A stretch of DNA of 64,000 nucleotides, from contig NC_010397.1 in the NCBI RefSeq assembly GCF_000069185.1, positions 1,860,001 to 1,924,000 of the forward strand. Direction: 5' to 3'. The notes under the pieces were generated by a model. The model made no database searches. It was not told the origin of the DNA and saw nothing but the letters and a program-made list of their open reading frames with translations. This document shows, piece by piece, positions 51,515 through 61,963 of this stretch. The translations under genes and the position numbers were made by a program. Numbering within the stretch: the stretch's first letter is position 1; the number at the start of each line of letters is the position of its first letter. The stretch is from Mycobacteroides abscessus ATCC 19977. GTDB lineage: Bacteria; Actinomycetota; Actinomycetes; Mycobacteriales; Mycobacteriaceae.

Positions 51515-52954
51515 TCACTTCTTGTGACGCACCGCCTTGCGGAGCGCCTTCAGTGTCGCCTCCACCTGGTGGCGCGCCGTCTCCGCCGCATCGTGCTCAC
51601 GCTGGTACAGCACTCCGTAGGTGAAGGTGTCCTCGCCGGCGCTGTGTGCCTCGGCGGCCTGGGTGGCCAGATAGGCGCGGCTGACCGTGCTGTCCTGGTG
51701 CTCGCCCAGTAGTTCCTGAATGTCCTTGGCGGCCTGGGAGATTTTCTTGGCACCTTCGGCGCTGGCCACATAGCGCAGCCGCTTGGCCGACTTGCGGATG
51801 CGATGCAGCGCCTCGTCCCGATACTCGCCCTCGGCCCGCGCCGCGGCCCGGGCCGCGCGGCGCACCTTGCGGTAGGCGGCGTCGAGTGTGCCGCCCTCAT
51901 CGGAGTGATGAGTATCGGACGCCGGGCCGGCCGATGCGACCAACTCGTCCAGCGAGTCGAGCAGCCGGAAATAGCGGTGGCTGCGCATTGCCGCCAACGC
52001 ACGGCGCAACCCTGCCTCATACCGCTGTCTGGCCGCGTCCACCAGCCGCTCGTACACCGGACCGCGGATCAGCGTGTCGGGAAGCTCGGCGAGAGCCTCG
52101 TCGTACCGCTGTGCGAGCACCTCGGCGTCCCTGGCCACCCCGAGGATGTTGGCCAGCAGGCGCAACTCGTCGAGCGGTTCCGGGTTGGTGTCCAGACCGA
52201 AACGCTCGGGATTGGACTGCAGCAGACTGCGGATACGCCGAATGGTGACCCGCATCTGATGCACGGAGTCGTCAGTGTCCACCCGAACCGCGCGATCCCA
52301 GCCCTGGAGTTGGTCCAGCTGCTCGAGCAGTGCCCGCTGGATGGAATCCTTGCCCTTGGGCCGCTCACGTTCGGGCACGTCGAGAACACGGGCCAGTTTG
52401 GAGCCGTGCCCGGCGGGCACCGCACCGGCGTCGAGCAGACGGGCGGTAATCCGGTCGAACAGTGCGATGTCGGGGCCGCCCGAGAGCTCCAGCTCCCATT
52501 CCCGCCAGCTCAGGTCTCCCGCGGTGACGTGATCGTCGCAGAATTCGGCCAGCTCTTCGCCGTCGGCGCCGATCAGCCGCGACACCAGGCGCACGGTGCT
52601 GATCCGCGCGACCGGCGCGAGTTCGTCCTCGCGCACCACAGCCAGCACGGTGTCCCGCAGCTCTTCGGGGACCGCGTCATCGTCCTCGGTGAGGGGCAGA
52701 CGCAGCTCGGTCCGGGTGTCCGGCCCCGCCGGCAGCTTCAGATGCCACCCGGCATCGGTGCCGCCGGTGCGGCGCCGCAGGGTGATGTGGTGCTGCGCCA
52801 GCCGCTGGCCGGGTGTGTCGAAGTACACAGCGTCTAAATTTTGCTGTGGTTGCTGCTCCACGCGCGCGACGACGGAGATCCCCTCAAAGGAGGGGCTGAT
52901 TGTCGCGTCGGTGACGTCGAACTTCCGCTCGACCTCGACGTGTTGAGATGGCAT
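51515..52954 (-). CDS. CYTH and CHAD domain protein
   Basis: 479 aa from the ATG that reads PSQHVEVERKF; the frame extends to 53062 without support. The N-terminal CYTH domain has the ExExK motif (VEVERK) and triphosphate tunnel elements (TLRRRTGGTDAGWHLKL), suggesting a polyphosphatase or triphosphatase. The C-terminal CHAD domain (about 220-479) is helical with conserved His/Arg (DSVHQMRVTIRRIRSLL and HRIRKSAKRLRYVAS), binding polyphosphate. Orthologue position Rv2226. Convergent with the RNB gene with no gap. Confidence 0.92.
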   Translation of the reverse strand: MPSQHVEVERKFDVTDATISPSFEGISVVARVEQQPQQNLDAVYFDTPGQRLAQHHITLRRRTGGTDAGWHLKLPAGPDTRTELRLPLTEDDDAVPEELRDTVLAVVREDELAPVARISTVRLVSRLIGADGEELAEFCDDHVTAGDLSWREWELELSGGPDIALFDRITARLLDAGAVPAGHGSKLARVLDVPERERPKGKDSIQRALLEQLDQLQGWDRAVRVDTDDSVHQMRVTIRRIRSLLQSNPERFGLDTNPEPLDELRLLANILGVARDAEVLAQRYDEALAELPDTLIRGPVYERLVDAARQRYEAGLRRALAAMRSHRYFRLLDSLDELVASAGPASDTHHSDEGGTLDAAYRKVRRAARAAARAEGEYRDEALHRIRKSAKRLRYVASAEGAKKISQAAKDIQELLGEHQDSTVSRAYLATQAAEAHSAGEDTFTYGVLYQREHDAAETARHQVEATLKALRKAVRHKK

Positions 52955-53070
52955 GGGGTGTGTGCCCTGACGGTCGAAGGGACGGGAGGCTCGGGGTGTG
53001 CGAGCTGGGCGAGCACGCGACACGGTGCCACATTCAGGTAAACAATGGTCACGACTTGCCACGGGGTAAT

Positions 53071-53085
53071 CTAAGATTCTCTTAG
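53071..53085. promoter_or_regulatory. 15-bp palindrome in the CYTH-CHAD/FAAL divergent region
   Basis: CTAAGA-TTC-TCTTAG, perfect 6-bp arms around a 3-bp spacer, in the 272-bp region between the divergent CYTH-CHAD and acyl-AMP ligase genes. Consistent with a small operator for a dimeric regulator; no regulator gene is adjacent. Both flanking promoters could be affected. Confidence 0.4.
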
Positions 53086-53226
53086 GGTTCTCATAAGGTC
53101 GGGGTATCGGTTTGGGATGCGATATTCGCTTCGCACCGCGCGTGGTGCCGAGTGTGAGTGTTGCCTGGTCGGTATTGTCCCCCTTATGGGACGCCAGTCG
53201 TGTTCACAGCTAGACCGAGGTCACCC

Positions 53227-55029
53227 ATGAAGTTGCGTGTTGAGGAGTACTTGGACGGCAAAGGTGCTATCACCTTGCCAGACGGTTATACCGTCAACTA
53301 CTACCTTGAGCGTGCCGTGGAAGAGCTGGGCGACACGTTCGCCTACCGGTATCTGGACTTCAACGCCAACTCTGACGGCGAACCCAATGATCTCAACTGG
53401 ACGCAGCTTGGCCAGCGTTCTCGGGCCGTTGCCGCGCGGCTCCAGCAAGTAACCAAGCCCGGCGATCGGGTGGCCATTCTGGCCCCGCAGGGCATTGACT
53501 ATGTGGTGGGTTTCTTTGCCGCCATCGAGGCCGGGAACATCGCGGTTCCATTGTTTGCTCCGGAGCTTCCCGGCCACTCTGAACGGCTCGACGCGGTGCT
53601 CACCGACGCACAGCCGACGGTGGTGCTGACCAATAACGCCGCCGCCGAGTCCGTCAGCCGTTTTGTCCGCGGTCTGCCGCGCGACCGCCGCCCCCGCGTG
53701 GTGGCGGTGGACAGCGTGCCCGACTCGGTGGCCGCCACCTACGCCAAGGTGACGCCGGATACCGATGACATCGCCTATCTGCAATACACGTCGGGATCCA
53801 CCCGGGTGCCCGCGGGCGTCGAGATCACGCACCGCGCGGTGATGACCAATGTTCTGCAGATGATCATCTCGGTCGGTCTGGACGACAGCATCCGCAGCGT
53901 CAGCTGGCTGCCGCTGTACCACGACATGGGCCTGCTGATGATTCTGTTCCCGCTGTGCGGTGGCCGGATCACCCTGATGTCCCCGGTGTCGTTCGTGCGA
54001 CGGCCCGGGCGGTGGATCAAGGAGCTCGCCGCCGAGGGGCATCTGGGCCGAACCTTTGCCGCCGCACCGAACTTCGCATTCGAACTGGCCGCGGAGCGGG
54101 GTCTGCCCAAGGACGGCGAAGAGCTGGACCTGAGCAACGTCGCGGGCCTGATCAACGGTTCCGAGCCCGTCAGCATCTCCTCGATCCGCAAGTTCAATGA
54201 CGCTTTCGGGCCGTACGGGCTGCCGCCGACCACCATCAAGCCGTCCTATGGAATGGCCGAGGCGACGTTGTTCGTCTCCACCATCCCCTCCGACGCCGAG
54301 GCGTCGGTGGTGTATCTGGACCGCCGGGCACTGGGCGACGGACACGCGGTGCGTGTTGAGGCCGACGACGAGAACGCGGTGCCGCAGGTGTCTTGCGGGA
54401 AGATCGCGCGCAGTCAGTGGGCGGTGATCGTCAACCCGAACGCCGATACCGAGCTGGCCGACGGCGAGGTTGGGGAGATCTGGCTGCACGGCGACAACAT
54501 CGGCCGCGGTTACTGGGGCAGGCCCAAGGAGACGGACTTCTCGTTCCGCAACAAGCTGCAGGCACGGCTGGATCACGGCAGCCACGCCACCGGTACCGAG
54601 CCCGGCGCCACGTGGTTCCGCACCGGCGATCTGGGCGTGTACCTCGATGGTGAGCTCTACATCACCGGGCGGGTCAAGGACCTGGTCATCATCGACGGTC
54701 GCAACCACTACCCGCAGGACATCGAGGCCACCGTCGAAGAGGCCTCGCCCGCGGTGCGCCGTGGTTTCGTGGCGGCATTCTCGGTGCCCGCCGAAGGATC
54801 TGGGGAGCAGCTGGTCATCGTGGCAGAGCGCGCCGCCGGTGCGGGCCGGGCCGAGCCGGAGCCCATCATCGATGCGATCCGCGCCGCCGTCTCGCGACGC
54901 CACAACCTGCCGATCGCGGATGTGCAGCTGGTACAGGCGGGTGCGATTCCCCGCACTACCAGCGGAAAGCTCGCACGCCGAGCCTGCCGCCAGGAGTACC
55001 TGGACAACAAACTCGGCGTGCGCGCCTGA
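53227..55029 (+). CDS. Fatty acyl-AMP ligase, FadD32-like
   Basis: 600 aa. P-loop YTSGSTRVPAGVEITH, NGSEPVS and KPSYGMAEATLFVST, GDLGVYLDGELYITGRVKDLVIIDGRNHYPQDIE (A8), and the C-terminal PRTTSGKLARRA. The sequence is recognisably close to FadD32/FAAL proteins that make acyl-AMP for transfer to a polyketide synthase rather than acyl-CoA, and carries the FAAL-type RVPAGV region. No polyketide synthase or acyl carrier gene is adjacent. ATG chosen at KLRVEEYLDGKG; the long frame upstream of it has no similarity. Substrate unknown. Confidence 0.88.
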   Translation: MKLRVEEYLDGKGAITLPDGYTVNYYLERAVEELGDTFAYRYLDFNANSDGEPNDLNWTQLGQRSRAVAARLQQVTKPGDRVAILAPQGIDYVVGFFAAIEAGNIAVPLFAPELPGHSERLDAVLTDAQPTVVLTNNAAAESVSRFVRGLPRDRRPRVVAVDSVPDSVAATYAKVTPDTDDIAYLQYTSGSTRVPAGVEITHRAVMTNVLQMIISVGLDDSIRSVSWLPLYHDMGLLMILFPLCGGRITLMSPVSFVRRPGRWIKELAAEGHLGRTFAAAPNFAFELAAERGLPKDGEELDLSNVAGLINGSEPVSISSIRKFNDAFGPYGLPPTTIKPSYGMAEATLFVSTIPSDAEASVVYLDRRALGDGHAVRVEADDENAVPQVSCGKIARSQWAVIVNPNADTELADGEVGEIWLHGDNIGRGYWGRPKETDFSFRNKLQARLDHGSHATGTEPGATWFRTGDLGVYLDGELYITGRVKDLVIIDGRNHYPQDIEATVEEASPAVRRGFVAAFSVPAEGSGEQLVIVAERAAGAGRAEPEPIIDAIRAAVSRRHNLPIADVQLVQAGAIPRTTSGKLARRACRQEYLDNKLGVRA

Positions 55030-55039
55030 CGATCTCGAT

Positions 55040-55918
55040 TTAGTACGAGTGCTCGGGAGCGGGGAACACTCCGCGAGCCACCTCATCGGCGTACTGCTCG
55101 GCGGCCTTGCGTAGCTCGGCACCGACCTGGCCGAATTGCTTGACGAACTTGGCGGTCTTACCGCTGGTCATTCCGGCCATGTCCTGCCACACCAACACCT
55201 GGGCGTCGCACTCCCGGCCCGCGCCGATGCCGACGGTGGGGATGGTGAGCTTGCCGGTGATCTGTGTGGCCAGCTCCGCCGGCACCATCTCCATCACCAC
55301 GGCGATGGCCCCCGCCTCCTGAACCGCGATGGCGTCGTGAATGAGCTGTGCGGCAGCGTCGTCGCGACCCTGGACTCGGTATCCGCCAAGGCCGTTCACG
55401 CTCTGTGGCGTGAACCCGATGTGCGCCACCACCGGGATGCCGGCGGCGGTCAGTGTGGCGATCTGCTCGGCAACCCGTTCTCCGCCTTCGAGTTTCACGG
55501 CGTGGGCGCCGGCTTCCTTCATGAACCGAGTGGCGCTCGCGAGCGCCTGAGCGGCGCCGCCCTCATAGGAACCGAAGGGTAGGTCGGCGACCACCAGCGC
55601 CTCGGGCGCGCCACGAACCACGCCACGCACCAACGGAATCAGCTCGTCGATGGTGATCGGCACGGTGGTGTCATATCCGTAGACCACGTTCGCGGCCGAA
55701 TCTCCGACCAGCAGAACGGGAATCCCGGCATCGTTGAATACCCGCGCGGTGGAGTAGTCGTACGCGGTGAGCATCGACCACTTGTGGCCCTCGGCCTTCC
55801 ACTTTTGCAAGTGGTGCACACGGGTCTGCGATGAGCGTTTTGCGCGAAGAGCATCAGGCTGCGTACGCGGCTCAGTCGATTTTTCGGAAGCAGCGCCATA
55901 CAAGGCAGATTCGGACAT
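55040..55918 (-). CDS. panB: 3-methyl-2-oxobutanoate hydroxymethyltransferase
   Basis: 292 aa TIM-barrel enzyme; transfers a hydroxymethyl group from 5,10-methylene-THF to alpha-ketoisovalerate to give ketopantoate, the first step of pantothenate and CoA synthesis. Motifs: [50 protein letters not shown] (catalytic Glu/His region), and [19 protein letters not shown]. An N-terminal extension of about 25 residues precedes the core. ATG is at the family-typical start. Divergent from the WS/DGAT gene; position matches Rv2225. Confidence 0.96.
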   Translation of the reverse strand: MSESALYGAASEKSTEPRTQPDALRAKRSSQTRVHHLQKWKAEGHKWSMLTAYDYSTARVFNDAGIPVLLVGDSAANVVYGYDTTVPITIDELIPLVRGVVRGAPEALVVADLPFGSYEGGAAQALASATRFMKEAGAHAVKLEGGERVAEQIATLTAAGIPVVAHIGFTPQSVNGLGGYRVQGRDDAAAQLIHDAIAVQEAGAIAVVMEMVPAELATQITGKLTIPTVGIGAGRECDAQVLVWQDMAGMTSGKTAKFVKQFGQVGAELRKAAEQYADEVARGVFPAPEHSY

Positions 55919-56099
55919 GAAGAAGTCACCTCATCGTTTTGAAATTCCTCAAGGCCCATCCGGGTCCCTGGGTTTCTAACGATGTTCAGTGTGCCACCGC
56001 ATAGCGAGGAGATGAATATCCGATCGCGTGGACTTGGTCACATCGGGAGTCCCCGCATTCAGGCACGCCGCACTACCCGGCTCGCTTAGCATCTGCGAC

Positions 56100-57473
56100 A
56101 TGCAGCGACTTTCCGGATTGGACGCCAGTTTCCTATATCTGGAAACACCCACCCAGCCCATGCATGTGTGCGGGGTACTGGAATTAGACACCACAACCAT
56201 TCCTGGTGGCTACTCGTTCGAGAAACTGCGGACCAAGCTGGCCGAACGCGTCGAGGGCATCCCGTCCTTCCGGGAGAAACTCGCCGACAGCCGGCTGAAT
56301 CTGGATCACCCGGTGTGGGTCGACGACGACGACTTCGACATCGACCGTCACCTGCATCACGTCGGTCTGCCCGCGCCCGGCGGCAAGGCCGAGATCGCGG
56401 ACATGTGCGGACATATCGCCTCGCTGCCGCTGGACCGCGCCCGGCCGCTCTGGGAGATGTGGGTCATCGAGACCGGAGACACGAATCGCTTGGTCGTCAT
56501 GACCAAGATGCACCATGCCTCCGTCGATGGCGTCACCGGCGCCAACCTGATGTCGGCGCTGTGCGGTCTGGAACCCGATGCCGAGGCGCCCGAGCCCGCG
56601 CCCGGTGTGGGCGGCGCCAACAGCCTTGAGATCGCGGTGACGGGAGCCCTCAAATGGGCTTCGCGGCCACTGAAATTCGCCAAGCTGCTGCCCGCGACGA
56701 TCGGGGTGATTCCCGCGTGGCTGGAGCGCTCCAAGCGAGGCGAGGCCATGTCCGCACCCTTCTCGGCTCCGCGTACCTCGTTCAACTCCACGATCACCAG
56801 CCGCCGCAACGTTGGGTACGCGCAGCTGGACCTGGAGGATGTGCGCACGGTCAAGAACCATTTCGGTGTCAAGGTCAACGATGTCGTGATGGCGATCTGC
56901 GCCGGTGCGCTACGCAAGTATCTGGATGATCGCGGTGAGCTCCCGGACAACTCGTTGGTCGCCATGGTGCCGGTGTCGGTGCACGAGAAGTCGGACCGGC
57001 CAGGCCGAAATCAGGTGTCCGGCATGTTTTCTCGGCTCGAGACCAACGTCGATGATCCCGTTGAGCGGCTCAACGCCATTGCTGCGGCAAACAACATCGC
57101 CAAGGATCACACCGCGGTGCTCGGGGCGACCCTGCTGCAGGACTGGAGCCAATTCGCGGCTCCCGCGGTGTTCGGCACGGCGATGCGGGTCTACTCCCGC
57201 ATCCGGCTCGCCGATCGTCATCCGGTGATCCACAACTTGGTGGTTTCCAACGTGCCGGGACCGCAAGTGCCCCTGTACTTTTTGGGCGCTCAGGTGATCG
57301 GCATGTATCCGCTGGGTCCGATCTTCCACGGCGCGGCACTCACCGTCACGGTGATGTCGCTGGACGGCAAGCTCAATGTCGGGCTCATTTCGTGCCCGGA
57401 TCTGATGCCCGATCTTGGCACCTTGACCGACGATTTCGGCGTGGCGCTCGAGGAGCTAAAGGCTCGCATCTAA
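56100..57473 (+). CDS. WS/DGAT-family O-acyltransferase
   Basis: 457 aa wax ester synthase/diacylglycerol acyltransferase type, which makes triacylglycerol or wax ester storage lipid from acyl-CoA. The catalytic motif HHxxxDG is MHHASVDGVTG (His138, His139, Asp143, Gly144). Other family pieces are QRLSGLDASFLYLETP at the start and NVPGPQVPLYFLGAQVIGMYPLGP near the end. Start ATG chosen at QRLSGLD; an upstream frame exists. In mycobacteria these genes accumulate in several paralogs. Substrate preference is not readable. Confidence 0.93.
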   Translation: MQRLSGLDASFLYLETPTQPMHVCGVLELDTTTIPGGYSFEKLRTKLAERVEGIPSFREKLADSRLNLDHPVWVDDDDFDIDRHLHHVGLPAPGGKAEIADMCGHIASLPLDRARPLWEMWVIETGDTNRLVVMTKMHHASVDGVTGANLMSALCGLEPDAEAPEPAPGVGGANSLEIAVTGALKWASRPLKFAKLLPATIGVIPAWLERSKRGEAMSAPFSAPRTSFNSTITSRRNVGYAQLDLEDVRTVKNHFGVKVNDVVMAICAGALRKYLDDRGELPDNSLVAMVPVSVHEKSDRPGRNQVSGMFSRLETNVDDPVERLNAIAAANNIAKDHTAVLGATLLQDWSQFAAPAVFGTAMRVYSRIRLADRHPVIHNLVVSNVPGPQVPLYFLGAQVIGMYPLGPIFHGAALTVTVMSLDGKLNVGLISCPDLMPDLGTLTDDFGVALEELKARI

Positions 57474-57487
57474 GTTCGCATGGCAAC

Positions 57488-59026
57488 ATGGCTGACATGA
57501 TGTTGCGTGGGCTTGGTCGCCCTGGGCTGTTGCCGCTACTGGCTCTCGCCTCGGTGGTAGCCGTCGTCTCTGGTTGTGTGCGGTCGGTCGAAGGTGAGGC
57601 GACGGCGGCACACCCGTCGGAAACCTCGCTGAGTTGGGGAGATTGCGACGGCTTCACTCCCGAAAACGTCACGGTGCCGGCGAGTACGGTGTGTTCGGAA
57701 CTCGAGGTGCCCGTCGACTACACCAAGCCTGACGGCGCCAAGGCGCGGTTGGCGATCATCAAGTACCCGGCCAAGGGCAACAAGATCGGGTCGCTGCTGA
57801 TGAACCCCGGTGGGCCGGGGCAGTCCGGCATCGAGGCCGCGACCGCCATCGTCAAGCAGGTGCCCAAGGAGATCCGCGATCGCTTCGACTTCATCGGATT
57901 CGATCCCCGTGGTGTCGGTTCCTCCACACCGGCGATCGAGTGCAACTCGGATAAAGACGTCGACCGGCTGCGCGCGCAGAACGACACCGACTACAGCCCC
58001 GAGGGCGTGGCCCGGATGGAGCAGGACTCCAAGGACTTCGTGAAGCGCTGCGTCGACAAGGTGGGGCTGGAATTCCTGGCCAACGTCGGCACCGTGAACG
58101 TCGCCAAGGACATGGACCGGCTGCGCGCCGCGCTGGGCGACGAGAAGCTGACTTACCTGGGGTACTCGTACGGCACCCGGATCGGCACCACCTACGCCGA
58201 GGAGTTCCCTCAGAACGTGCGGGCACTCATCCTCGACGGGGTCATCGACCCCAATGCCGATCCGACCCAGGCGGACATCGACCAGATCGCCGGATTCCAA
58301 AAGGCTTTCGACAATTACGCCGCCGACTGCGCCAAGAGCCCGAGCTGCCCGCTGGGCACCGATCCGGCGCAGGCGACCGCGCGGTACCGGGCCATGGTCG
58401 ATCCGCTGGTCGATCATCCGGCCAAGACCAAGGACGGCCGCGGGCTGTCGCACAGCGACGCGATCATCGGCACCATCATGGTGATGTACTCACCCACGCT
58501 GTGGGAGGCCTTCACCAAGGCGCTGCGCCAGCTCAGCGAGGGGTCCGGCGATATCCTGCAGTTGCTCGCCGACGCGTACATGAAGCGCGACGAGGATGGT
58601 CACTACAGCCATGCGCAGGACGCACAGACCGCCATCAACTGCGTCGACGAGCCACCGGAGAAGGATCGCGCCAAGGCCGTCGAGAAGGACCGTCGCATCC
58701 GTGAGGTGGCGCCGTTCCAGGACTACGGTGAGTTCACCGGAAACGCACCGCTGGGTGTATGCGCGTTCTGGCCGGTGCCGCCGACCAGCAAGCCGCATCC
58801 CATCCACGCCGCCGGACTGCCCAAACTGCTGGTGGTCTCGACGACGTACGATCCGGCGACGCCGTACCAGGCGGGTGTTGAACTGGCCAAACAGCTCGGC
58901 GGAGGCCTGCTGACCTACGACGGGACCAAGCACACCATCGTTTTCGACGGCAATCAGTGCGTCGACAAGGCGGCCGAGGACTATCTCATCAAGGTCACGA
59001 CTCCGCCCGAAGGCGCCCGCTGCTGA
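57488..59026 (+). CDS. Hip1/CaeA-type lipoprotein serine protease/esterase
   Basis: 512 aa. N-terminal signal with lipobox VSGC (Cys30) followed by a Tap-like alpha/beta-hydrolase. Nucleophile Ser227 in LGYSYGT, oxyanion LLMNPGGPGQSG; the TAP C-terminal domain VSTTYDPATPYQAG supplies the Asp, and TKHTIVF the His. Corresponds to Rv2224c (Hip1/CaeA), a cell-wall-associated hydrolase affecting envelope and host response. Tandem with a paralog 26 bp later. Start ATG is the one opening MADMMLRGLG. Confidence 0.9.
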   Translation: MADMMLRGLGRPGLLPLLALASVVAVVSGCVRSVEGEATAAHPSETSLSWGDCDGFTPENVTVPASTVCSELEVPVDYTKPDGAKARLAIIKYPAKGNKIGSLLMNPGGPGQSGIEAATAIVKQVPKEIRDRFDFIGFDPRGVGSSTPAIECNSDKDVDRLRAQNDTDYSPEGVARMEQDSKDFVKRCVDKVGLEFLANVGTVNVAKDMDRLRAALGDEKLTYLGYSYGTRIGTTYAEEFPQNVRALILDGVIDPNADPTQADIDQIAGFQKAFDNYAADCAKSPSCPLGTDPAQATARYRAMVDPLVDHPAKTKDGRGLSHSDAIIGTIMVMYSPTLWEAFTKALRQLSEGSGDILQLLADAYMKRDEDGHYSHAQDAQTAINCVDEPPEKDRAKAVEKDRRIREVAPFQDYGEFTGNAPLGVCAFWPVPPTSKPHPIHAAGLPKLLVVSTTYDPATPYQAGVELAKQLGGGLLTYDGTKHTIVFDGNQCVDKAAEDYLIKVTTPPEGARC

Positions 59027-59052
59027 TCCCTTTCGGGGTGCGACATGGCACG

Positions 59053-60603
59053 ATGTGGCCCATGATGCGGATGCGCCGGGCGTTGCCAGTGATTTTCTTG
59101 ATGTTGACGGCGGCCGTCCCCGCGATCCCGGCGGCTGCCGCGCCGCTGCCGGCTCCGAGCCCGTCGCTGCAGGCGTTCTACGACCAAAAGGTCGTGTGGG
59201 GTGGGTGCGACAGCTTCGTCACCGACACCAGCCGCATCCCGACCGCGCGCTGCGCCAAGGTCAAGGTGCCCGTCAACTACGACAAGCTGATGGGCGCGGT
59301 GGCCGAACTGGCCGTGCTCAGGGTGCCCGCCACCGGCAAGCGCGTGGGTGCGCTCCTGGTCAACCCCGGCGGCCCGGGCGGATCGGGTGTGGACCTGGCG
59401 GCCGGTATGGGCGCCAAGCTCGGTGATTCGGCGATCGGGCAGAGCTTCGACATCGTCGGATTCGACCCGCGCGGTGTCGGCGGCTCCACTCCGACGTTGC
59501 GCTGCCGTACCGACGCCGAGTTCGATGCCTTCCGCAAGGAGCCGCTGGCCGACTACAGCCAGGCCGGGGTGGCCCACATCGAGGACGTGTACCGCCAATA
59601 CGTCAACGAATGCGCGAACCGGATGGGGCTCGACTTCCTGGCCAACGCCGGAACTGCTTCGGCAGCAAGAGATATGGATATCGTCAGGAGCATCGTAGGG
59701 GCCGGTGCGGCGGACACCAGGCTCAATTACCTGGGCTACTCCTATGGCACCGAGCTGGGCACCCAGTACGCCGAATATTTCCCGCAGAACGTGCGCACCA
59801 TGGTTCTGGACGGCGCGATCGACCCGACCATCGACCCGGTGGAGTCCAACGTGCGGCAGATGACGGGGTTCCAGGTGGCGTTCAACGACTATGCCGCCGA
59901 CTGCGCCAAAGACCCCAAGTGCCCGTTGGGCCCCGACCCTTCCCAGGCCGTGAAGCGTTTTCATCAGCTGATCGATCCGCTGGTGACCAAACCGGCCAAG
60001 ACCAACGATCCGCGCGGGCTGAGCTACCAGGACGCCATCACAGGCACCATCCAGGCGATGTACACCCCGCGCTACTGGAAGTACCTCACCTCGGGTCTGT
60101 CCGGCCTGGCGGACGGCAGCGGACCCGATGACCTGTTGTGGCTGGCCGACCAGTACCAGGAGCGTGACGATCACGGGCGTTACGACAACTTGCAGGACGC
60201 GTTCAACTCGATTCGTTGCGTCGACGGGCCGACGCCGAAGGACTCCGCGCCGTGGGTGGCCGCCGACAAGACGCTGCGCGAGCAGGCCCCATTCTCGAGC
60301 TACGGGTCGTTCACTGGCTACGCCCCGCGCGATATGTGCGCCTTCTGGCCCGTGCCGCCGACGTCGACCCCGCACACCCCGTCGACTCCCGGCCTGGCGC
60401 CGGTGGTGGTCATCTCCACCACGCACGACCCGGCGACGCCGTATGAGGCAGGAGTGGCGCTGGCGCGCCAGTTGGGTGGATCGCTCATCAGTTACGAGGG
60501 CACCCAGCACACCGTCGCATTCAACGGTGAGGCATGTGTCGATGACGTGGTGACGCGCTACTTCGTCGACGGCACCGTGCCTCCTAAAGACGTGCGCTGC
60601 TGA
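59053..60603 (+). CDS. Second Hip1-like secreted hydrolase (Rv2223c type)
   Basis: 516 aa from ATG TGG CCC ATG ATG; the second or third Met (59062, 59065) may be the true start. Sec signal peptide (MRRALPVIFLMLTAAVPAIPAAAAPLP), without a lipobox Cys, in contrast with its paralog just upstream. Catalytic pieces are the same: PGGPGGSGVD, LGYSYGTELG (Ser), ISTTHDPATPYEAG (Asp) and TQHTVAF (His). Tandem duplication as in M. tuberculosis Rv2223c-Rv2224c. Probably secreted, with overlapping or divergent substrate range. Confidence 0.88.
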   Translation: MWPMMRMRRALPVIFLMLTAAVPAIPAAAAPLPAPSPSLQAFYDQKVVWGGCDSFVTDTSRIPTARCAKVKVPVNYDKLMGAVAELAVLRVPATGKRVGALLVNPGGPGGSGVDLAAGMGAKLGDSAIGQSFDIVGFDPRGVGGSTPTLRCRTDAEFDAFRKEPLADYSQAGVAHIEDVYRQYVNECANRMGLDFLANAGTASAARDMDIVRSIVGAGAADTRLNYLGYSYGTELGTQYAEYFPQNVRTMVLDGAIDPTIDPVESNVRQMTGFQVAFNDYAADCAKDPKCPLGPDPSQAVKRFHQLIDPLVTKPAKTNDPRGLSYQDAITGTIQAMYTPRYWKYLTSGLSGLADGSGPDDLLWLADQYQERDDHGRYDNLQDAFNSIRCVDGPTPKDSAPWVAADKTLREQAPFSSYGSFTGYAPRDMCAFWPVPPTSTPHTPSTPGLAPVVVISTTHDPATPYEAGVALARQLGGSLISYEGTQHTVAFNGEACVDDVVTRYFVDGTVPPKDVRC

Positions 60604-60622
60604 CCTGCGGCATACTCTCCCC

Positions 60623-61963
60623 ATGGATCGTCAGAAGGAATTCGTGCTGCGCACGCTGGAAGAACGCGATATCCGTTTCGTCCGGCTGTGGTTCACCGAT
60701 GTGCTCGGCTACCTCAAGAGCGTCTCCATTGCGCCCGCTGAGCTGGAGGGCGCTTTCGAGGAGGGCATCGGTTTCGATGGCTCGTCCATCGAAGGCTTCG
60801 CCCGTGTCTCCGAATCGGACACCGTCGCCCACCCCGATCCGTCGACCTTCCAGGTGCTGCCCTGGACCACGAGCGCGGGCAAGCACCACTCGGCGCGCAT
60901 GTTCTGCGACATCAAACTGCCCGACGGCTCGCCGTCGTGGTCGGACCCTCGGCACGTGCTGCGCCGTCAGCTGGCCAAGGCGAGCGATTTGGGCTTTTCC
61001 TGCTACGTACACCCGGAGATCGAGTTCTTCCTGCTGAAGAACCTGCCCGACGACGGGACGGCACCCATCCCCGCCGACGACGCCGGATACTTCGACCAGG
61101 CAGTGCACGAGGCCGCGCCCAACTTCCGCCGGCATGCGATCGACGCGCTCGAATCCATGGGCATCTCGGTGGAATTCAGCCACCACGAGGGTGCGCCCGG
61201 CCAGCAGGAGATCGATTTACGGTACGCCGACGCCCTTTCCATGGCGGACAACGTGATGACATTCCGGAACGTCGTCAAGGAAGTGGCGATCATCGACGGC
61301 GTGCATGCCACGTTCATGCCCAAGCCGTTCAGTGATCACCCCGGCAGTGCCATGCACACCCATATGAGCCTGTTCGAGGGCGATACCAACGCCTTCCACA
61401 ATCCCGATGACCCGCTTCAGCTTTCGGATGTCGGCAAGTCGTTCATCGCCGGCATCCTGGAGCACGCCAACGAGATCAGCGCCGTCACCAATCAGTGGGT
61501 GAATTCCTACAAGCGCCTGGTGCAGGGCGGTGAGGCGCCGACGGCGGCGTCCTGGGGTGCGGCCAACCGTTCGGCGCTGGTGCGGGTTCCGATGTACACG
61601 CCCAACAAGTCGTCGTCACGTCGCATCGAGGTACGCAGCCCGGACTCCGCGTGCAACCCGTATCTGACGTATGCGGTGCTGCTGGCCGCCGGTCTGCGGG
61701 GTGTGGAGCAGGGCTACACCCTGGGCCCGGAAGCCGAGGACGACGTCTGGGGCCTGACCCGTGCGGAGCGCCAGGCCATGGGCTACAAGGAGCTGCCCAG
61801 CACGCTGGAGAACGCCCTCATCGCGATGGAGGGCTCCGAGCTGGTCGCAGAAGCCTTGGGAGAGCATGTCTTTGACTTCTTCCTGCGCAACAAGCGGGCC
61901 GAGTGGGCGCGCTACCGCAGCAATGTGACGCCGTTCGAACTGCGTGCCTACTTGGGTCTGTGA
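60623..61963 (+). CDS. glnA2: Glutamine synthetase GlnA2-type
   Basis: 446 aa, the length of GlnA2. Predicted to ligate ammonia to glutamate or to gamma-glutamylate other amines. Metal/ATP motifs: [24 protein letters not shown] and [50 protein letters not shown]. The adenylylation tyrosine loop of GlnA1 (NLYxLPPEE) is not present at the usual place ([13 protein letters not shown]), so regulation by GlnE is doubtful despite the neighbourhood. ATG after an unclear RBS. Followed by glnE in a GTGA overlap. Confidence 0.93.
   Translation: MDRQKEFVLRTLEERDIRFVRLWFTDVLGYLKSVSIAPAELEGAFEEGIGFDGSSIEGFARVSESDTVAHPDPSTFQVLPWTTSAGKHHSARMFCDIKLPDGSPSWSDPRHVLRRQLAKASDLGFSCYVHPEIEFFLLKNLPDDGTAPIPADDAGYFDQAVHEAAPNFRRHAIDALESMGISVEFSHHEGAPGQQEIDLRYADALSMADNVMTFRNVVKEVAIIDGVHATFMPKPFSDHPGSAMHTHMSLFEGDTNAFHNPDDPLQLSDVGKSFIAGILEHANEISAVTNQWVNSYKRLVQGGEAPTAASWGAANRSALVRVPMYTPNKSSSRRIEVRSPDSACNPYLTYAVLLAAGLRGVEQGYTLGPEAEDDVWGLTRAERQAMGYKELPSTLENALIAMEGSELVAEALGEHVFDFFLRNKRAEWARYRSNVTPFELRAYLGL

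Noticed and set aside
53221..55122. 633-aa minus-strand open frame across the acyl-AMP ligase
   Set aside because: Arg/His/Asp-rich composition with no motif, fully antisense to a gene with complete family motifs; a GC-driven shadow frame.
58981..60624. 547-aa minus-strand open frame across the second Hip1-like gene
   Set aside because: Antisense to a protein with an intact catalytic triad; low-complexity composition and no start context.
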